NCBI GenBank assembly: GCA_002746935.1
Contig: PDRW01000025.1
Location: 1-64,000, forward strand
Direction of reading: 5' to 3'
Source: Rhodobacterales bacterium
GTDB taxonomy: Bacteria > Pseudomonadota > Alphaproteobacteria > Rhodobacterales > Rhodobacteraceae
Length of the DNA: 64,000 bases
Under the pieces are notes generated by a model that had not been told where the DNA came from, searched no databases, and saw only the letters and a list, made by a program, of their open reading frames with translations. This document shows positions 26,218 through 33,650 of the stretch, piece after piece. The translations under genes were made by a program, and so were the position numbers. Within the stretch, counting starts at the first letter, position 1. Each line of letters begins with the position of its first letter.

Positions 26218-26979
26218 ATGGGCTTGAAACTGCATTTCACGGCTTCCGAAAGTGCGCGGGCGCGAGGCTCGCTTGCCGGTCTGACGCGGCGCTACGGCCA
26301 GGTGCCGCAGGACGAAGCCGATGTGCTGGTGGCGCTTGGCGGCGACGGCTTCATGTTGCAGACGCTGCACCAGTTGTCGCATCTGGGCAAACCGGTCTAC
26401 GGCATGAACCGGGGCACGGTCGGGTTTCTGATGAACGCCTATGAGGAAACCGGCCTTGAGGCCCGGGTCGAAGCGGCGGAACTTGCGGTGCTCAACCCGC
26501 TACGGATGCGCGCCACCTGTGTCGACGGCAAGACCCGCGAGGCGCTGGCGATCAACGAGGTGGCGCTGCTGCGCGCCGGGTCGCAGGCGGCGAAACTGGC
26601 GGTTTCGGTCGATGGCAAGCTGAGAATGGCCGAGTTGATCTGCGACGGCACGCTTGTGGCCACCCCTGCGGGCTCCACGGCCTATAATTACTCGGCGCAC
26701 GGGCCGATTCTGCCGATTGGCGCCGATGTTCTGGCGGTCACTGCGATTGCCGCCTACCGGCCGCGGCGCTGGCGCGGGGCGCTGCTGCCGAAACGGGCAA
26801 AGGTGCGAATCGATGTGCTCGAACCCGACAAGCGCCCGGTCATGGCCGATGCCGACGGCCGCCCCTCGGGCAATGTGCTCTCGGTCGAGATCGCCAGTGC
26901 CGCCGATATTGCCCACCGGGTGCTGTTCGACCCGGGCCACGGGCTCGAAGAACGCTTGATCCGCGAACAGTTCGTTTGA
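26218..26979 (+). CDS. nadK: NAD kinase
   Basis: 253 residues, short like other alphaproteobacterial NAD kinases. The GGDG motif is at residues 41-44 ([13 protein letters not shown]), then [10 protein letters not shown], and the conserved [16 protein letters not shown]. It makes NADP from NAD and ATP. Start at ATG 26218 after CACGGGGAAACACC. The gene precedes the curli locus, but an A/T-rich gap and different character suggest separate transcription. Confidence 0.95.
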   Translation: MGLKLHFTASESARARGSLAGLTRRYGQVPQDEADVLVALGGDGFMLQTLHQLSHLGKPVYGMNRGTVGFLMNAYEETGLEARVEAAELAVLNPLRMRATCVDGKTREALAINEVALLRAGSQAAKLAVSVDGKLRMAELICDGTLVATPAGSTAYNYSAHGPILPIGADVLAVTAIAAYRPRRWRGALLPKRAKVRIDVLEPDKRPVMADADGRPSGNVLSVEIASAADIAHRVLFDPGHGLEERLIREQFV

Positions 26980-27195
26980 GTGAGAATTTCTGCAAGTAGC
27001 TGAAAGAAATTGGTTTTCTGATTCTGTTATGGCCTAACGGGGCGGTCGTCAGGCGATAGCGGCGCGGCGTTATTGCGTGTCTTCAGGGGGCCGGCGCAAG
27101 GTTGGCTTGTCGCTGCCGGGGGCGTTGCTGAAAAGGAACCGAAACCGGCGGCGCACAACGAAAAGCAACAGAAGACCCAACAGAAAGAGACAGAG

Positions 27196-27633
27196 ATGAC
27201 CTTCCTCAGCTTCATCAAGACCGCCACAATCGCCACCCTGGTCGCCACCGCCACCGCGCCCGTCGCTGCGGATACCAACAACATCCGCATCACCCAGCGG
27301 GGCGATATGTTGTCCATCGGTGGGTCGCAATCGGGCTACTGGAACCGGCTGAGCGTTTCTCAGCGTGGCTGGGGCAATACCACGATCGCCACCCAGGACG
27401 GCCGCCACAACCGCACCGTCGCCACCCAGTCGGGCCGCAACAACGACATGGTCACCAGCCAGTCGGGCCGCTGCAACATCCTCGGCGTCGCCCAGGCCGG
27501 CAGCAACAACGCCGCCGACGTCGACCAGCGCGGCCGGTGCAACGCGCTCGCGGTGATCCAGGCCGGCAACGGCAATACCGCGCACACCACCCAGCGCGGC
27601 TCCGGCAACGTTGCGGTGGTCGTCCAGGACTGA
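27196..27633 (+). CDS. Curlin-type amyloid subunit with ten 11-residue repeats
   Basis: 145 residues: an N-terminal signal peptide (about 1-25, ending PVAA), then exactly ten 11-residue repeats (34-143) of the form Q-x-G-x-x-N-x5, beginning QRGDMLSIGGS and ending QRGSGNVAVVV, and a final QD. Gln, Gly and Asn ladders at fixed spacing are the curlin (CsgA/CsgB) signature; each 11-residue unit would be one beta-strand plus turn. Repeats 6 and 8 carry Cys at the same position (SGRCN and RGRCN), unusual for curlins. Extracellular amyloid fibre or nucleator is the likely role. First gene of the curlin-csgH-curlin operon. Confidence 0.9.
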   Translation: MTFLSFIKTATIATLVATATAPVAADTNNIRITQRGDMLSIGGSQSGYWNRLSVSQRGWGNTTIATQDGRHNRTVATQSGRNNDMVTSQSGRCNILGVAQAGSNNAADVDQRGRCNALAVIQAGNGNTAHTTQRGSGNVAVVVQD

Positions 27634-27648
27634 TCCGCAGGAACAACA

Positions 27649-27670
27649 CGGGGCGGCATCTGCCGCCCCG
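27649..27670 (+). promoter_or_regulatory. Intercistronic hairpin after the first curlin gene
   Basis: CGGGGCGGCA and TGCCGCCCCG form a near-perfect 9-10 base stem with a 2-4 base loop, 16 bases after the curlin stop. There is no T-run. Its place suggests partial termination or protection of the curlin message, so that the subunit is made in excess of the chaperone; that is an inference. Confidence 0.55.
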
Positions 27671-27712
27671 GCCAAGGCAGAGAAAGACCGAAAACAGGAA
27701 GGAGAGAGAGAC

Positions 27713-28162
27713 ATGCAAGCCAGACGCACTCCCGCAACAGCCACCCGCATCCCCGCCCGGAAGCGCAGCCGGAAAGACGGCGCAAGATTCCGGCTCCTGG
27801 CCGCGGGCGCACTGTTTGTCGCCAGCGCCTGCGCCGCGCCGATGCTGGCCACCGAGACCGGCCCCGCGGCCCAAAGCCCCGCGCCCATGAGTTGCGGCAT
27901 CGCCACCGAGATCCGCGGCGGCATGACCATCTTCCGCCCCTGGGTCTGGCTCGACCTGCCCCGCCCCATGAGCTTCCGCTTCACGGTGCAGGGCTACGGC
28001 ACCGCGATCAACCAGGGCGGCAGCCTCTATCCCGCCGCGCCCGGGCAATCCATCCTCGGTGAGGCCATGGTTACGGGGCCGGCCGCGAATTACGATGCCC
28101 GGCTGACGATCGACACCGGCGGCGTTACCTACACGTGCCCCGTCGCGGGCCAGGACCTCTGA
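27713..28162 (+). CDS. csgH: Curli chaperone-like protein CsgH
   Basis: 149 residues with a strongly basic N-terminus, a hydrophobic signal segment (about 22-40) and a roughly 90-residue domain rich in beta-strand pattern, from MSCGIATEI to VTYTCPVAG. The two Cys at the domain's ends could form a disulfide. It matches the alphaproteobacterial CsgH, the counterpart of CsgC, an Ig-like periplasmic protein that blocks premature curlin fibre formation. Position between two curlin genes supports this. ATG at 27713 has AAGGAGAGAGAG upstream. Confidence 0.8.
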   Translation: MQARRTPATATRIPARKRSRKDGARFRLLAAGALFVASACAAPMLATETGPAAQSPAPMSCGIATEIRGGMTIFRPWVWLDLPRPMSFRFTVQGYGTAINQGGSLYPAAPGQSILGEAMVTGPAANYDARLTIDTGGVTYTCPVAGQDL

Positions 28163-28182
28163 ACGCTGAAAGAGAGAACAAC

Positions 28183-28572
28183 ATGTTGCGTAAAGCCATA
28201 TGCACGGCCCTTGCGGCCACGATGCTGCTGGGCGCCCAGCCGGCCGAAGCCGGGGGCAGCGTCAGCGTGACGATTGAAGCCAGCAACGGCAGGGAACGTG
28301 AGACGATCTCGCAGTTTCTGCAATTTGCCGCCGTCGGTTCGGCTGCGGTGGAGGTGCTCCAGAGAGGGTCCGGCAATGCCGCTGCGGTTGGGCAGCGCGG
28401 ATGGGACAACCGCGCGCTCGTGTCGCAGCAGGGCCAGGGCCATAACGCCCACGTCAACCAGAACGGCAACGGCCACCGGCTCGGGGTGTTCCAGTTTGGC
28501 GAAGGCACCAATGTGAACATGTCCCAGAACGGCCGCGATGGCGCGGCGCTGGTGTTCGCAGCCGGATGGTGA
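28183..28572 (+). CDS. Second curlin-type protein (CsgB/CsgA-like)
   Basis: 130 residues, 20 bases after csgH. A signal peptide ends near GAQPAEA (about residue 24). Then comes a non-repeat segment (SVSVTIEASNGRERETIS), followed by curlin-like units QRGSGNAAAVG, QRGWDNRALVS, QQGQGHNAHVN, QNGNGHRLGVF and less regular ones. A leading non-repeat part with fewer, less regular repeats is reminiscent of a minor or nucleating subunit (CsgB role), but that is inference. A strong intrinsic terminator follows at 28660. Confidence 0.85.
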   Translation: MLRKAICTALAATMLLGAQPAEAGGSVSVTIEASNGRERETISQFLQFAAVGSAAVEVLQRGSGNAAAVGQRGWDNRALVSQQGQGHNAHVNQNGNGHRLGVFQFGEGTNVNMSQNGRDGAALVFAAGW

Positions 28573-29080
28573 GGGGCGCGGTGGGGGCCCGCGCGCGCGC
28601 GCCCCGCGGGCAGCGGGGCGGGTCCGCGCAACCGGGGGGGCTGTGCGGGCCCGGGGGGGCATGTGCGCGGGTCGGGTGAACCGCCCGCGCACATGTTTTT
28701 CGCTTTTTCCGCTTTTTGCGCGCCCTGTTCCCGCGTCCGGCGCCGTGGCGTGCCTGCGCCCGGGCGGGGCTCGCGGCGCGCCTTTCCGCTGTCGGCCGGG
28801 TTCAACGGCCTTCCCGCGGCTGAGCCGTTCTCTTGTTTTGCATCTGTTTCGCATCTCGGGCGGCCTGAACTGGCGCTCCCTTTGGCGGCTTGTGCCAGGG
28901 CCGTGCCGGGGCAGGCGTTGAGGCTCGGGTTTGGGTCTGGGTTTGGGCCTGGGTTTGGGCCTGGACCTGGGCGCCCGCTGGCATCCTGCCGACCCCTTTT
29001 CCAACGGTTCCACCTCACGGCGTGGCAGGCTCCCGAATGGCTCGCCCGCGGCGGACGGTTACGCGCGGATTGCGCGTCGG
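28573..29080. other. Gene-free region between curli operon and regulator; G-quadruplex motif
   Basis: 508 bases between convergent units. Besides the terminator it holds a G/C-alternating run at about 28590-28625 and, at 28927-28971, six GGG runs spaced by exactly three bases (GGGTTTGGGTCTGGGTTTGG and on), a textbook intramolecular G-quadruplex pattern on the plus strand. The minus-strand transcript of the regulator gene would carry the C-rich complement just after its stop. I find no supported gene here. Confidence 0.7.
28660..28700 (+). terminator. Strong intrinsic terminator of the curli operon
   Basis: CATGTGCGCGGG (28660-28671) pairs perfectly with CCCGCGCACATG (28684-28695), with three further pairs across the loop, and is followed at once by TTTTT and a second T-run. 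It lies 88 bases past the second curlin stop. Confidence 0.9.
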
Positions 29081-30619
29081 TCAGCTTCCGGCTTTGCTCC
29101 AGGTATTGCGCTTGCGGTAGAGGGTAGAGGGCGAAACGCCCAGCACCCGGGCGGCGCGGGGGAGTGAGCCGGATTCGGCGTCGATTGTCGCCTCGATGAC
29201 CGCGCGCTCGACCTCGGCGAGCGTCATGCCGATCAGCCCGTCTGCCCGCATCCTGCCCGCAGAAACGCCCGCCGCACCGCTCCTCCGCGTCGCGGAAAAG
29301 GGCGGGCCCGGCCGCGGGGCCGCGCCGGCGCGCAGTTCCGCGGGCAACAGGTCCGGCGTGACCAGCGGCCCCCGGTTCAGCAGCACCACACTGCGCACCA
29401 CATTGATGAGCTCGCGCAGGTTTCCGGGCCAGTCGTAGCCCGCGATCATCGACAGGGCGCTGTCGGAAAACCCGGTAAAGCCGCGCCCCTCGGCTTCGGA
29501 ACACATGGTCAGTCGCCTTCGGGCGATCCGTACCGCATCGCCATCGCGCGCCCGCAGCGGCGGTACTTCGATCGGCGCGACATGCAGACGGTAGTAGAGA
29601 TCCGGCCGCAGCCCTCCGGTTTGCGCCATGGCGGCCGGGTCGGAGACGGCCGGATCGGGCGTTGTAGAGGCGATCACCCGGATGCCATCCCCGCCCGCTC
29701 CCGGTCCGGGCCTTTCGAGCAGGTGCAGCACCCTGGGCTGAACCGCCGGAGACAGATCGGCGAGTTCATCCAGATGCAGCGTTCCTCCGGCGGCGCGGAC
29801 GAGCGCCCCGCCGGGCCCCAGGAAGGCCGCGTCGACGGTTTCGGGCGTCAGCCCGGCGCAGGTGAGTGTGACCAGCGGCCGCGCGGAACGGGGCGAAAGC
29901 TCATGGACGATCTGCGCCAGCCAGCTCTTGCCGCTGCCGGTCTCGCCGGAGATGAACACCGGCGCATCGGAGCGGGCCACCGCGCGCGCCCTTTGCAGCA
30001 GCGCCTGCATCGCACCGGACGCGGTGACGAACCCGCGCCGCGCGAGGCTGAGGCTGTCAACCGCGGTTTGCGGGTCCGGCAGGGCGAGCGGATCGCGAAG
30101 CCCGGCGGGCGCGGCGTGGCGGCTGCACTGCGGGTCATTGGGCAGAGCCGACTGCGATCGCTGATGCTTCCGGCGGTGCTGTTTCAGCGCGCCGTGGATC
30201 GTGCGGGCGAGGCGGGCGCGGGAGAAGGGGCGAAACAGGCAATCATGGGCCCCAAGGCGCATTGCCTCGGCGGCGATGTCGATCTGGTCGTTCGAGGCGA
30301 GCACCACCACCACCGGCCGGGGCTCTCGGGCGAGGCATTTGCGCAGCTGGCCTGTGGCCGGCCTGCCTTCGATAACCAGCGGCATGAACACGAGGTCGGG
30401 CGGATGGGCGGTGCAGCTTTCGCGGGCCTGGTCGGAGCCGTGCGCGCGCAGCAGCCGGCACCCGGCCTCCGCGAACACCTCGTCGGGAAGCAGCCAGTCT
30501 TCCTGCGTCCCGCCGACGGCGAGCACGAGCGGAAGCGGGCGGGCCACGCCGCCTGCCGCGCCGCCAGCCATGCCGCGCTCACGCCCGGTCAGGCCCTGTT
30601 GCAGCTTGTCCTTCGACAC
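29081..30619 (-). CDS. NtrC-like regulator with pseudo-receiver and AAA+ domain lacking GAFTGA
   Basis: 512 residues from a GTG with GAGGT upstream. Residues about 30-150 have the response-regulator fold pattern, but the acidic pair is replaced (LVLAVGGTQED), the phospho-Asp site reads PDLVFMPLVIEG (Pro for Asp) and the late Lys is Arg (CLFRPFS). The AAA+ domain has Walker A GETGSGKS (225-232) and Walker B GGTLHLDELADL, but the intervening region (TVDAAFLGPGGALVRAA) has no GAFTGA loop. The C-terminal about 55 residues are a Fis-type helix-turn-helix (SLPRAARVLGVSPSTLYRKR). So a phosphorylation-independent activator or repressor not acting through sigma-54 is expected. It faces the curli operon. 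Confidence 0.82.
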   Translation of the reverse strand: MSKDKLQQGLTGRERGMAGGAAGGVARPLPLVLAVGGTQEDWLLPDEVFAEAGCRLLRAHGSDQARESCTAHPPDLVFMPLVIEGRPATGQLRKCLAREPRPVVVVLASNDQIDIAAEAMRLGAHDCLFRPFSRARLARTIHGALKQHRRKHQRSQSALPNDPQCSRHAAPAGLRDPLALPDPQTAVDSLSLARRGFVTASGAMQALLQRARAVARSDAPVFISGETGSGKSWLAQIVHELSPRSARPLVTLTCAGLTPETVDAAFLGPGGALVRAAGGTLHLDELADLSPAVQPRVLHLLERPGPGAGGDGIRVIASTTPDPAVSDPAAMAQTGGLRPDLYYRLHVAPIEVPPLRARDGDAVRIARRRLTMCSEAEGRGFTGFSDSALSMIAGYDWPGNLRELINVVRSVVLLNRGPLVTPDLLPAELRAGAAPRPGPPFSATRRSGAAGVSAGRMRADGLIGMTLAEVERAVIEATIDAESGSLPRAARVLGVSPSTLYRKRNTWSKAGS

Positions 30620-30739
30620 GACAATACCTCGCGATCACCTCCATGACCGGCAGCATTGCACGCACGAGTTGAGAAAAGGAAAATGTCTCAATTTATGGAA
30701 AACCCCCGGCAACCCGCCGGGGGCGCGCGAATGCGGGGC

Positions 30740-31129
30740 TCAGCCTTTGACCCCACCCGGGCCGGGTTCCTCCTCGACGACGACCGCGTCTTCAACGTCG
30801 TCTGCTCGGGGCTTTTCGGTGTCGGCCGTGGCATCATTGTCGCCCTCGCGCACGATCTCGAGGGTCACCTTGCTGAAGAAGGCAATCGCCGCGCCGATCA
30901 GCGCCAGCGCCGGGGCGGCAAGCACCGCGGCACCGCCGGCCAGCGCGCCGACCGTCAGCGGGATGTCGACGGCGATGTCGCCATCGGGCTCCTTGATGCG
31001 GACCCGCCGCACCGAGGCCTCATTGGCGAGATCCCTGATCTTGCCCATCAACCTGTCGGCGGAGACCTCTATTTCCTCGGTGAAGGTCCGCTGATCCTTG
31101 CCGGTCCTGTTTTCCTGTTTCGGGTCCAT
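30740..31129 (-). CDS. DUF4342 domain-containing protein
   Basis: 129 residues. FTEEIEVSADRLMGKIRDLA, then RRVRIKEPDGDIAVDIPLTVG and a hydrophobic stretch GGAAVLAAPALALIGAAIAF match DUF4342, a small family with a ubiquitin-associated-like N-terminus and one membrane segment. The C-terminal 35 residues are acidic. Function unknown. It lies upstream of the regulator gene on the same strand with about 120 bases between, so cotranscription is possible. Confidence 0.78.
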   Translation of the reverse strand: MDPKQENRTGKDQRTFTEEIEVSADRLMGKIRDLANEASVRRVRIKEPDGDIAVDIPLTVGALAGGAAVLAAPALALIGAAIAFFSKVTLEIVREGDNDATADTEKPRADDVEDAVVVEEEPGPGGVKG

Positions 31130-31280
31130 GGCGTTCTCCTCTGGGTCTTACAACAGAGATATGGGGCCCCGGGGCGGAGATCGTCAGAGGGTGAAGCGTG
31201 CAGGTTTTAACTTCGGCCGGTTCCTGCCGAAACCGGGGCTGCAGGCGGTGGGGCTCCGGGGAATATGGTCGTCTGTTTGT

Positions 31281-31328
31281 CCGGACTGCCAGTAGTCCAT
31301 TAGTCCGGAATTCCGGACTAATGGATTC
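31281..31328. repeat. Octamer-phased palindromic array, copy 2
   Basis: In-phase 8-base words CCGGACTG, CCAGTAGT, CCATTAGT, CCGGAATT, CCGGACTA, ATGGATTC. Bases 31296-31325 are a perfect 30-base palindrome centred on GGAATTCC. Confidence 0.85.
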
Positions 31329-31364
31329 TCCTTCAGTGCCTTGAAAGGAAACGCAAAAATCATG

Positions 31365-31401
31365 AAAAACGGCGGGGTCCGCACCTGCGGAACCCCGCCG
31401 T
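31365..31401 (-). terminator. Intrinsic terminator of prpE
   Basis: On the minus strand ACGGCGGGGT TCCGCA pairs with TGCGGACCCCGCCGT (14 pairs, one bulge, 4-base loop) and is followed by TTTTT, 54 bases past the prpE stop. A strong intrinsic terminator. Confidence 0.9.
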
Positions 31402-31454
31402 CCAACCGGTCATGACCCCGCGCCGGGGCCCGGCCCGCTCGAGCCCGGAGCCGG

Positions 31455-33344
31455 TCAGCCGCCGGCGTAGCCGAGCGTTTGCAGCGCCTCCCCGATCTCA
31501 TCGAGGATCGACGGGTCGTCGATCGTTGCGGGCATCTTGAATTCCCGGCCATCGGCGATCGAGACCATGGTGCCGCGCAGGATCTTGCCCGAGCGGGTCT
31601 TGGGCAGGCGGTCGACAACCACCGCGGCCTTGAAGGCGGCGACCGGGCCGATCTGGTCGCGCACCAGCTTCACGCATTCGGCCACCACCTCCTTGTGGTC
31701 GCGCTGTGACCCGGCATTGAGGCACAGGAACCCGAGCGGCAGCTGGCCCTTGAGCTGGTCGGTCACGCCGATCACCGCGCATTCGGCCACATCCGGATGC
31801 GAGGCAAGCACCTCTTCCATGGCGCCGGTCGAGAGCCGGTGTCCGGCGACGTTGATCACGTCATCGGTGCGCGCCATGATGTAGAGATAGCCGTCCTCGT
31901 CCTTGTAGCCCGCGTCGCCGGTCTCGTAATAGCCCGGGAACAGGGTGAGATAGGACTTCCGGAACCGGTCTTCGGCGTTCCACAGATTGGGCAGCGTGCC
32001 CGGCGGCAGCGGCAGTTTGATGGCGATGGCGCCGAGCGTGCCCGCCTCGACCTCGTGACCGCCCTCGTCGAGGATATGCACGTCAAACCCCGGCAGCGGC
32101 ACCGAGGGGCTGCCGAGCTTCACCGGCAGCAGTTCGATCCCGACCGGGTTGCAGACCGCCGGATAGCCGATTTCGGTCTGCCACCAATGGTCGATCACCG
32201 GAATGCCAAGCTGATCCTGGGCCCAGACGATGGTGTCCGGGTCGGCGCGTTCGCCCGCGAGATAGACCACACGGAGCCCCGAAAGATCGTATTTCTTCAC
32301 ATAGTCGCCGGCCGGGTCTTCACGTTTCACCGCGCGGAAGGCGGTGGGGGCGGTGAAGAAACTCTTGACCTTGTGTTCCTCGATCACCCGCCAGAAGGTG
32401 CCCGCATCCGGCGTGCCCACGGGTTTGCCCTCGAACACGATGGTGGTGGCGCCATAGGTCAGCGGCCCGTAGCAGATATAGCTGTGGCCGACGACCCAGC
32501 CGACGTCGGACGCCGCCCAGAACACCTCGCCGGGCTCGACATTATAGACCGCCTTCATGGTCCAGTTGAGCGCCACCAGATGGCCCGCGGTGTCCCGGAT
32601 CACGCCCTTGGGCTGGCCGGTGGTGCCGGAGGTGTAGAGAATATAGGCCGGGTGATTGCCCTCGACCGGCACGCAATCCACCGGGTCGGCGGCTTCGACC
32701 TCGGCCCAGTCGACATCGCGGCCCGCGATCATATCGGCGGGTTTCTCCTCGCGTTGCAGGATCACGCAGAAATCCGGCTTGTCATTGGCCTGCGCGATCG
32801 CCGAATCGAGCAGCGGCTTGTAGGGCACGATCCGCCCCGGTTCGAGCCCGGCGGAAGCGGCGATGATCGCCTTTGGCCGGGCGTCGTCGATCCGCACCGC
32901 GAGTTCATGGGCGGCAAAACCGCCAAACACCACCGAATGGATCGCGCCGAGCCGGGTGACCGCGAGCATGGCGATCAGCGCTTCGGGCACCATCGGCATG
33001 TAGATGATCACCCGGTCGCCCTTGCCGACGCCGCGCGCCGCGAGGCCCCCGGCGAAGCGCGACACCCGCGCTTTCAGCTCCGCATAGGTGAAGGTGGCCT
33101 TGCGCCCGGTGATCGGGCTGTCGTAGATGATCGCCACCTGATCGGCGCGGCCGTTTTCCACATGGCGGTCGACGGCGTTCCAGCAGCTGTTGAGCTTGCC
33201 GTCGGCGAACCATTCGAACAGACCGTCGCCCTTGTCGAACAGCGCTTTCGAGGGCGGTTTGTCCCAGTCGATTGCCCTGGCCGCCTCCATCCAGAACCCT
33301 TCCGGGTCGGCCTTCCAGCTGTCGTAGACCTCTTTGTAACCCAT
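31455..33344 (-). CDS. prpE: Propionyl-CoA synthetase (acetyl-CoA synthetase family)
   Basis: 629 residues. The adenylation P-loop YTSGTTGQPKGVIRD, the PrpE-like WAASDVGWVVGHSYICYGPL, WWQTEIGYP and the C-terminal lysine motif LPKTRSGKILRGTM are intact. Length and the start MGYKEVYDSWKADPEGFW favour PrpE over Acs. It activates propionate (and probably acetate) to the CoA ester. ATG 33344 has GGGAGG upstream. Transcribed alone with its own terminator. Confidence 0.92.
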   Translation of the reverse strand: MGYKEVYDSWKADPEGFWMEAARAIDWDKPPSKALFDKGDGLFEWFADGKLNSCWNAVDRHVENGRADQVAIIYDSPITGRKATFTYAELKARVSRFAGGLAARGVGKGDRVIIYMPMVPEALIAMLAVTRLGAIHSVVFGGFAAHELAVRIDDARPKAIIAASAGLEPGRIVPYKPLLDSAIAQANDKPDFCVILQREEKPADMIAGRDVDWAEVEAADPVDCVPVEGNHPAYILYTSGTTGQPKGVIRDTAGHLVALNWTMKAVYNVEPGEVFWAASDVGWVVGHSYICYGPLTYGATTIVFEGKPVGTPDAGTFWRVIEEHKVKSFFTAPTAFRAVKREDPAGDYVKKYDLSGLRVVYLAGERADPDTIVWAQDQLGIPVIDHWWQTEIGYPAVCNPVGIELLPVKLGSPSVPLPGFDVHILDEGGHEVEAGTLGAIAIKLPLPPGTLPNLWNAEDRFRKSYLTLFPGYYETGDAGYKDEDGYLYIMARTDDVINVAGHRLSTGAMEEVLASHPDVAECAVIGVTDQLKGQLPLGFLCLNAGSQRDHKEVVAECVKLVRDQIGPVAAFKAAVVVDRLPKTRSGKILRGTMVSIADGREFKMPATIDDPSILDEIGEALQTLGYAGG

Positions 33345-33650
33345 GTGGACCTCCCATTTTGCTATGTGATTGTTACGGGCCCCACAGGCTTGCGACAAGC
33401 CGCTTGAGGCCGTTACCGGGGCCGGCAATGCGCTCTGGCTTGCGTTTTCCGGCCACAAGGCGCGCAAACCCGCCCGGGTCCGGGCGGCCGGGCAGAGGCC
33501 CGACAGCGCCGCACGGACCGGCAACCCGTCAAAAACGCTTGCAACATGGGCCAAAGCCGGCCCGCTGCGGCCCGTTTATTGCCCGGAGGGCTTGCACAAA
33601 TCCCGCGCCCCGGGCAACCTGACCGGGAACACATTGCCCCGGGGAGCACC
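33345..33650. other. Divergent intergenic region prpE / secreted protein
   Basis: 306 bases between divergent genes, expected to hold both promoters. I see no confident promoter boxes or operators and no supported gene; the G+C content stays high throughout. Confidence 0.5.

Larger units (their letters stand above)
31130..31454. other. Intergenic region with octamer array and prpE terminator
   Basis: 325 bases between two minus-strand genes. It contains the second octamer array (31281-31328) and the prpE terminator (31365-31401), each listed separately; the rest should carry the promoter of the DUF4342 gene. No gene is supported. Confidence 0.7.

Noticed and set aside
28135-29504. Long minus-strand frame crossing the curli terminator and regulator end
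   Set aside because: It is out of frame with the clear Fis-type regulator and runs antisense through the second curlin gene; product is low-complexity Arg/Pro/Ala.
29081-30619. Ordinary sigma-54-dependent response regulator
   Set aside because: Receiver phosphorylation residues and the GAFTGA loop are missing, so sigma-54 activation after phosphorylation is not expected.
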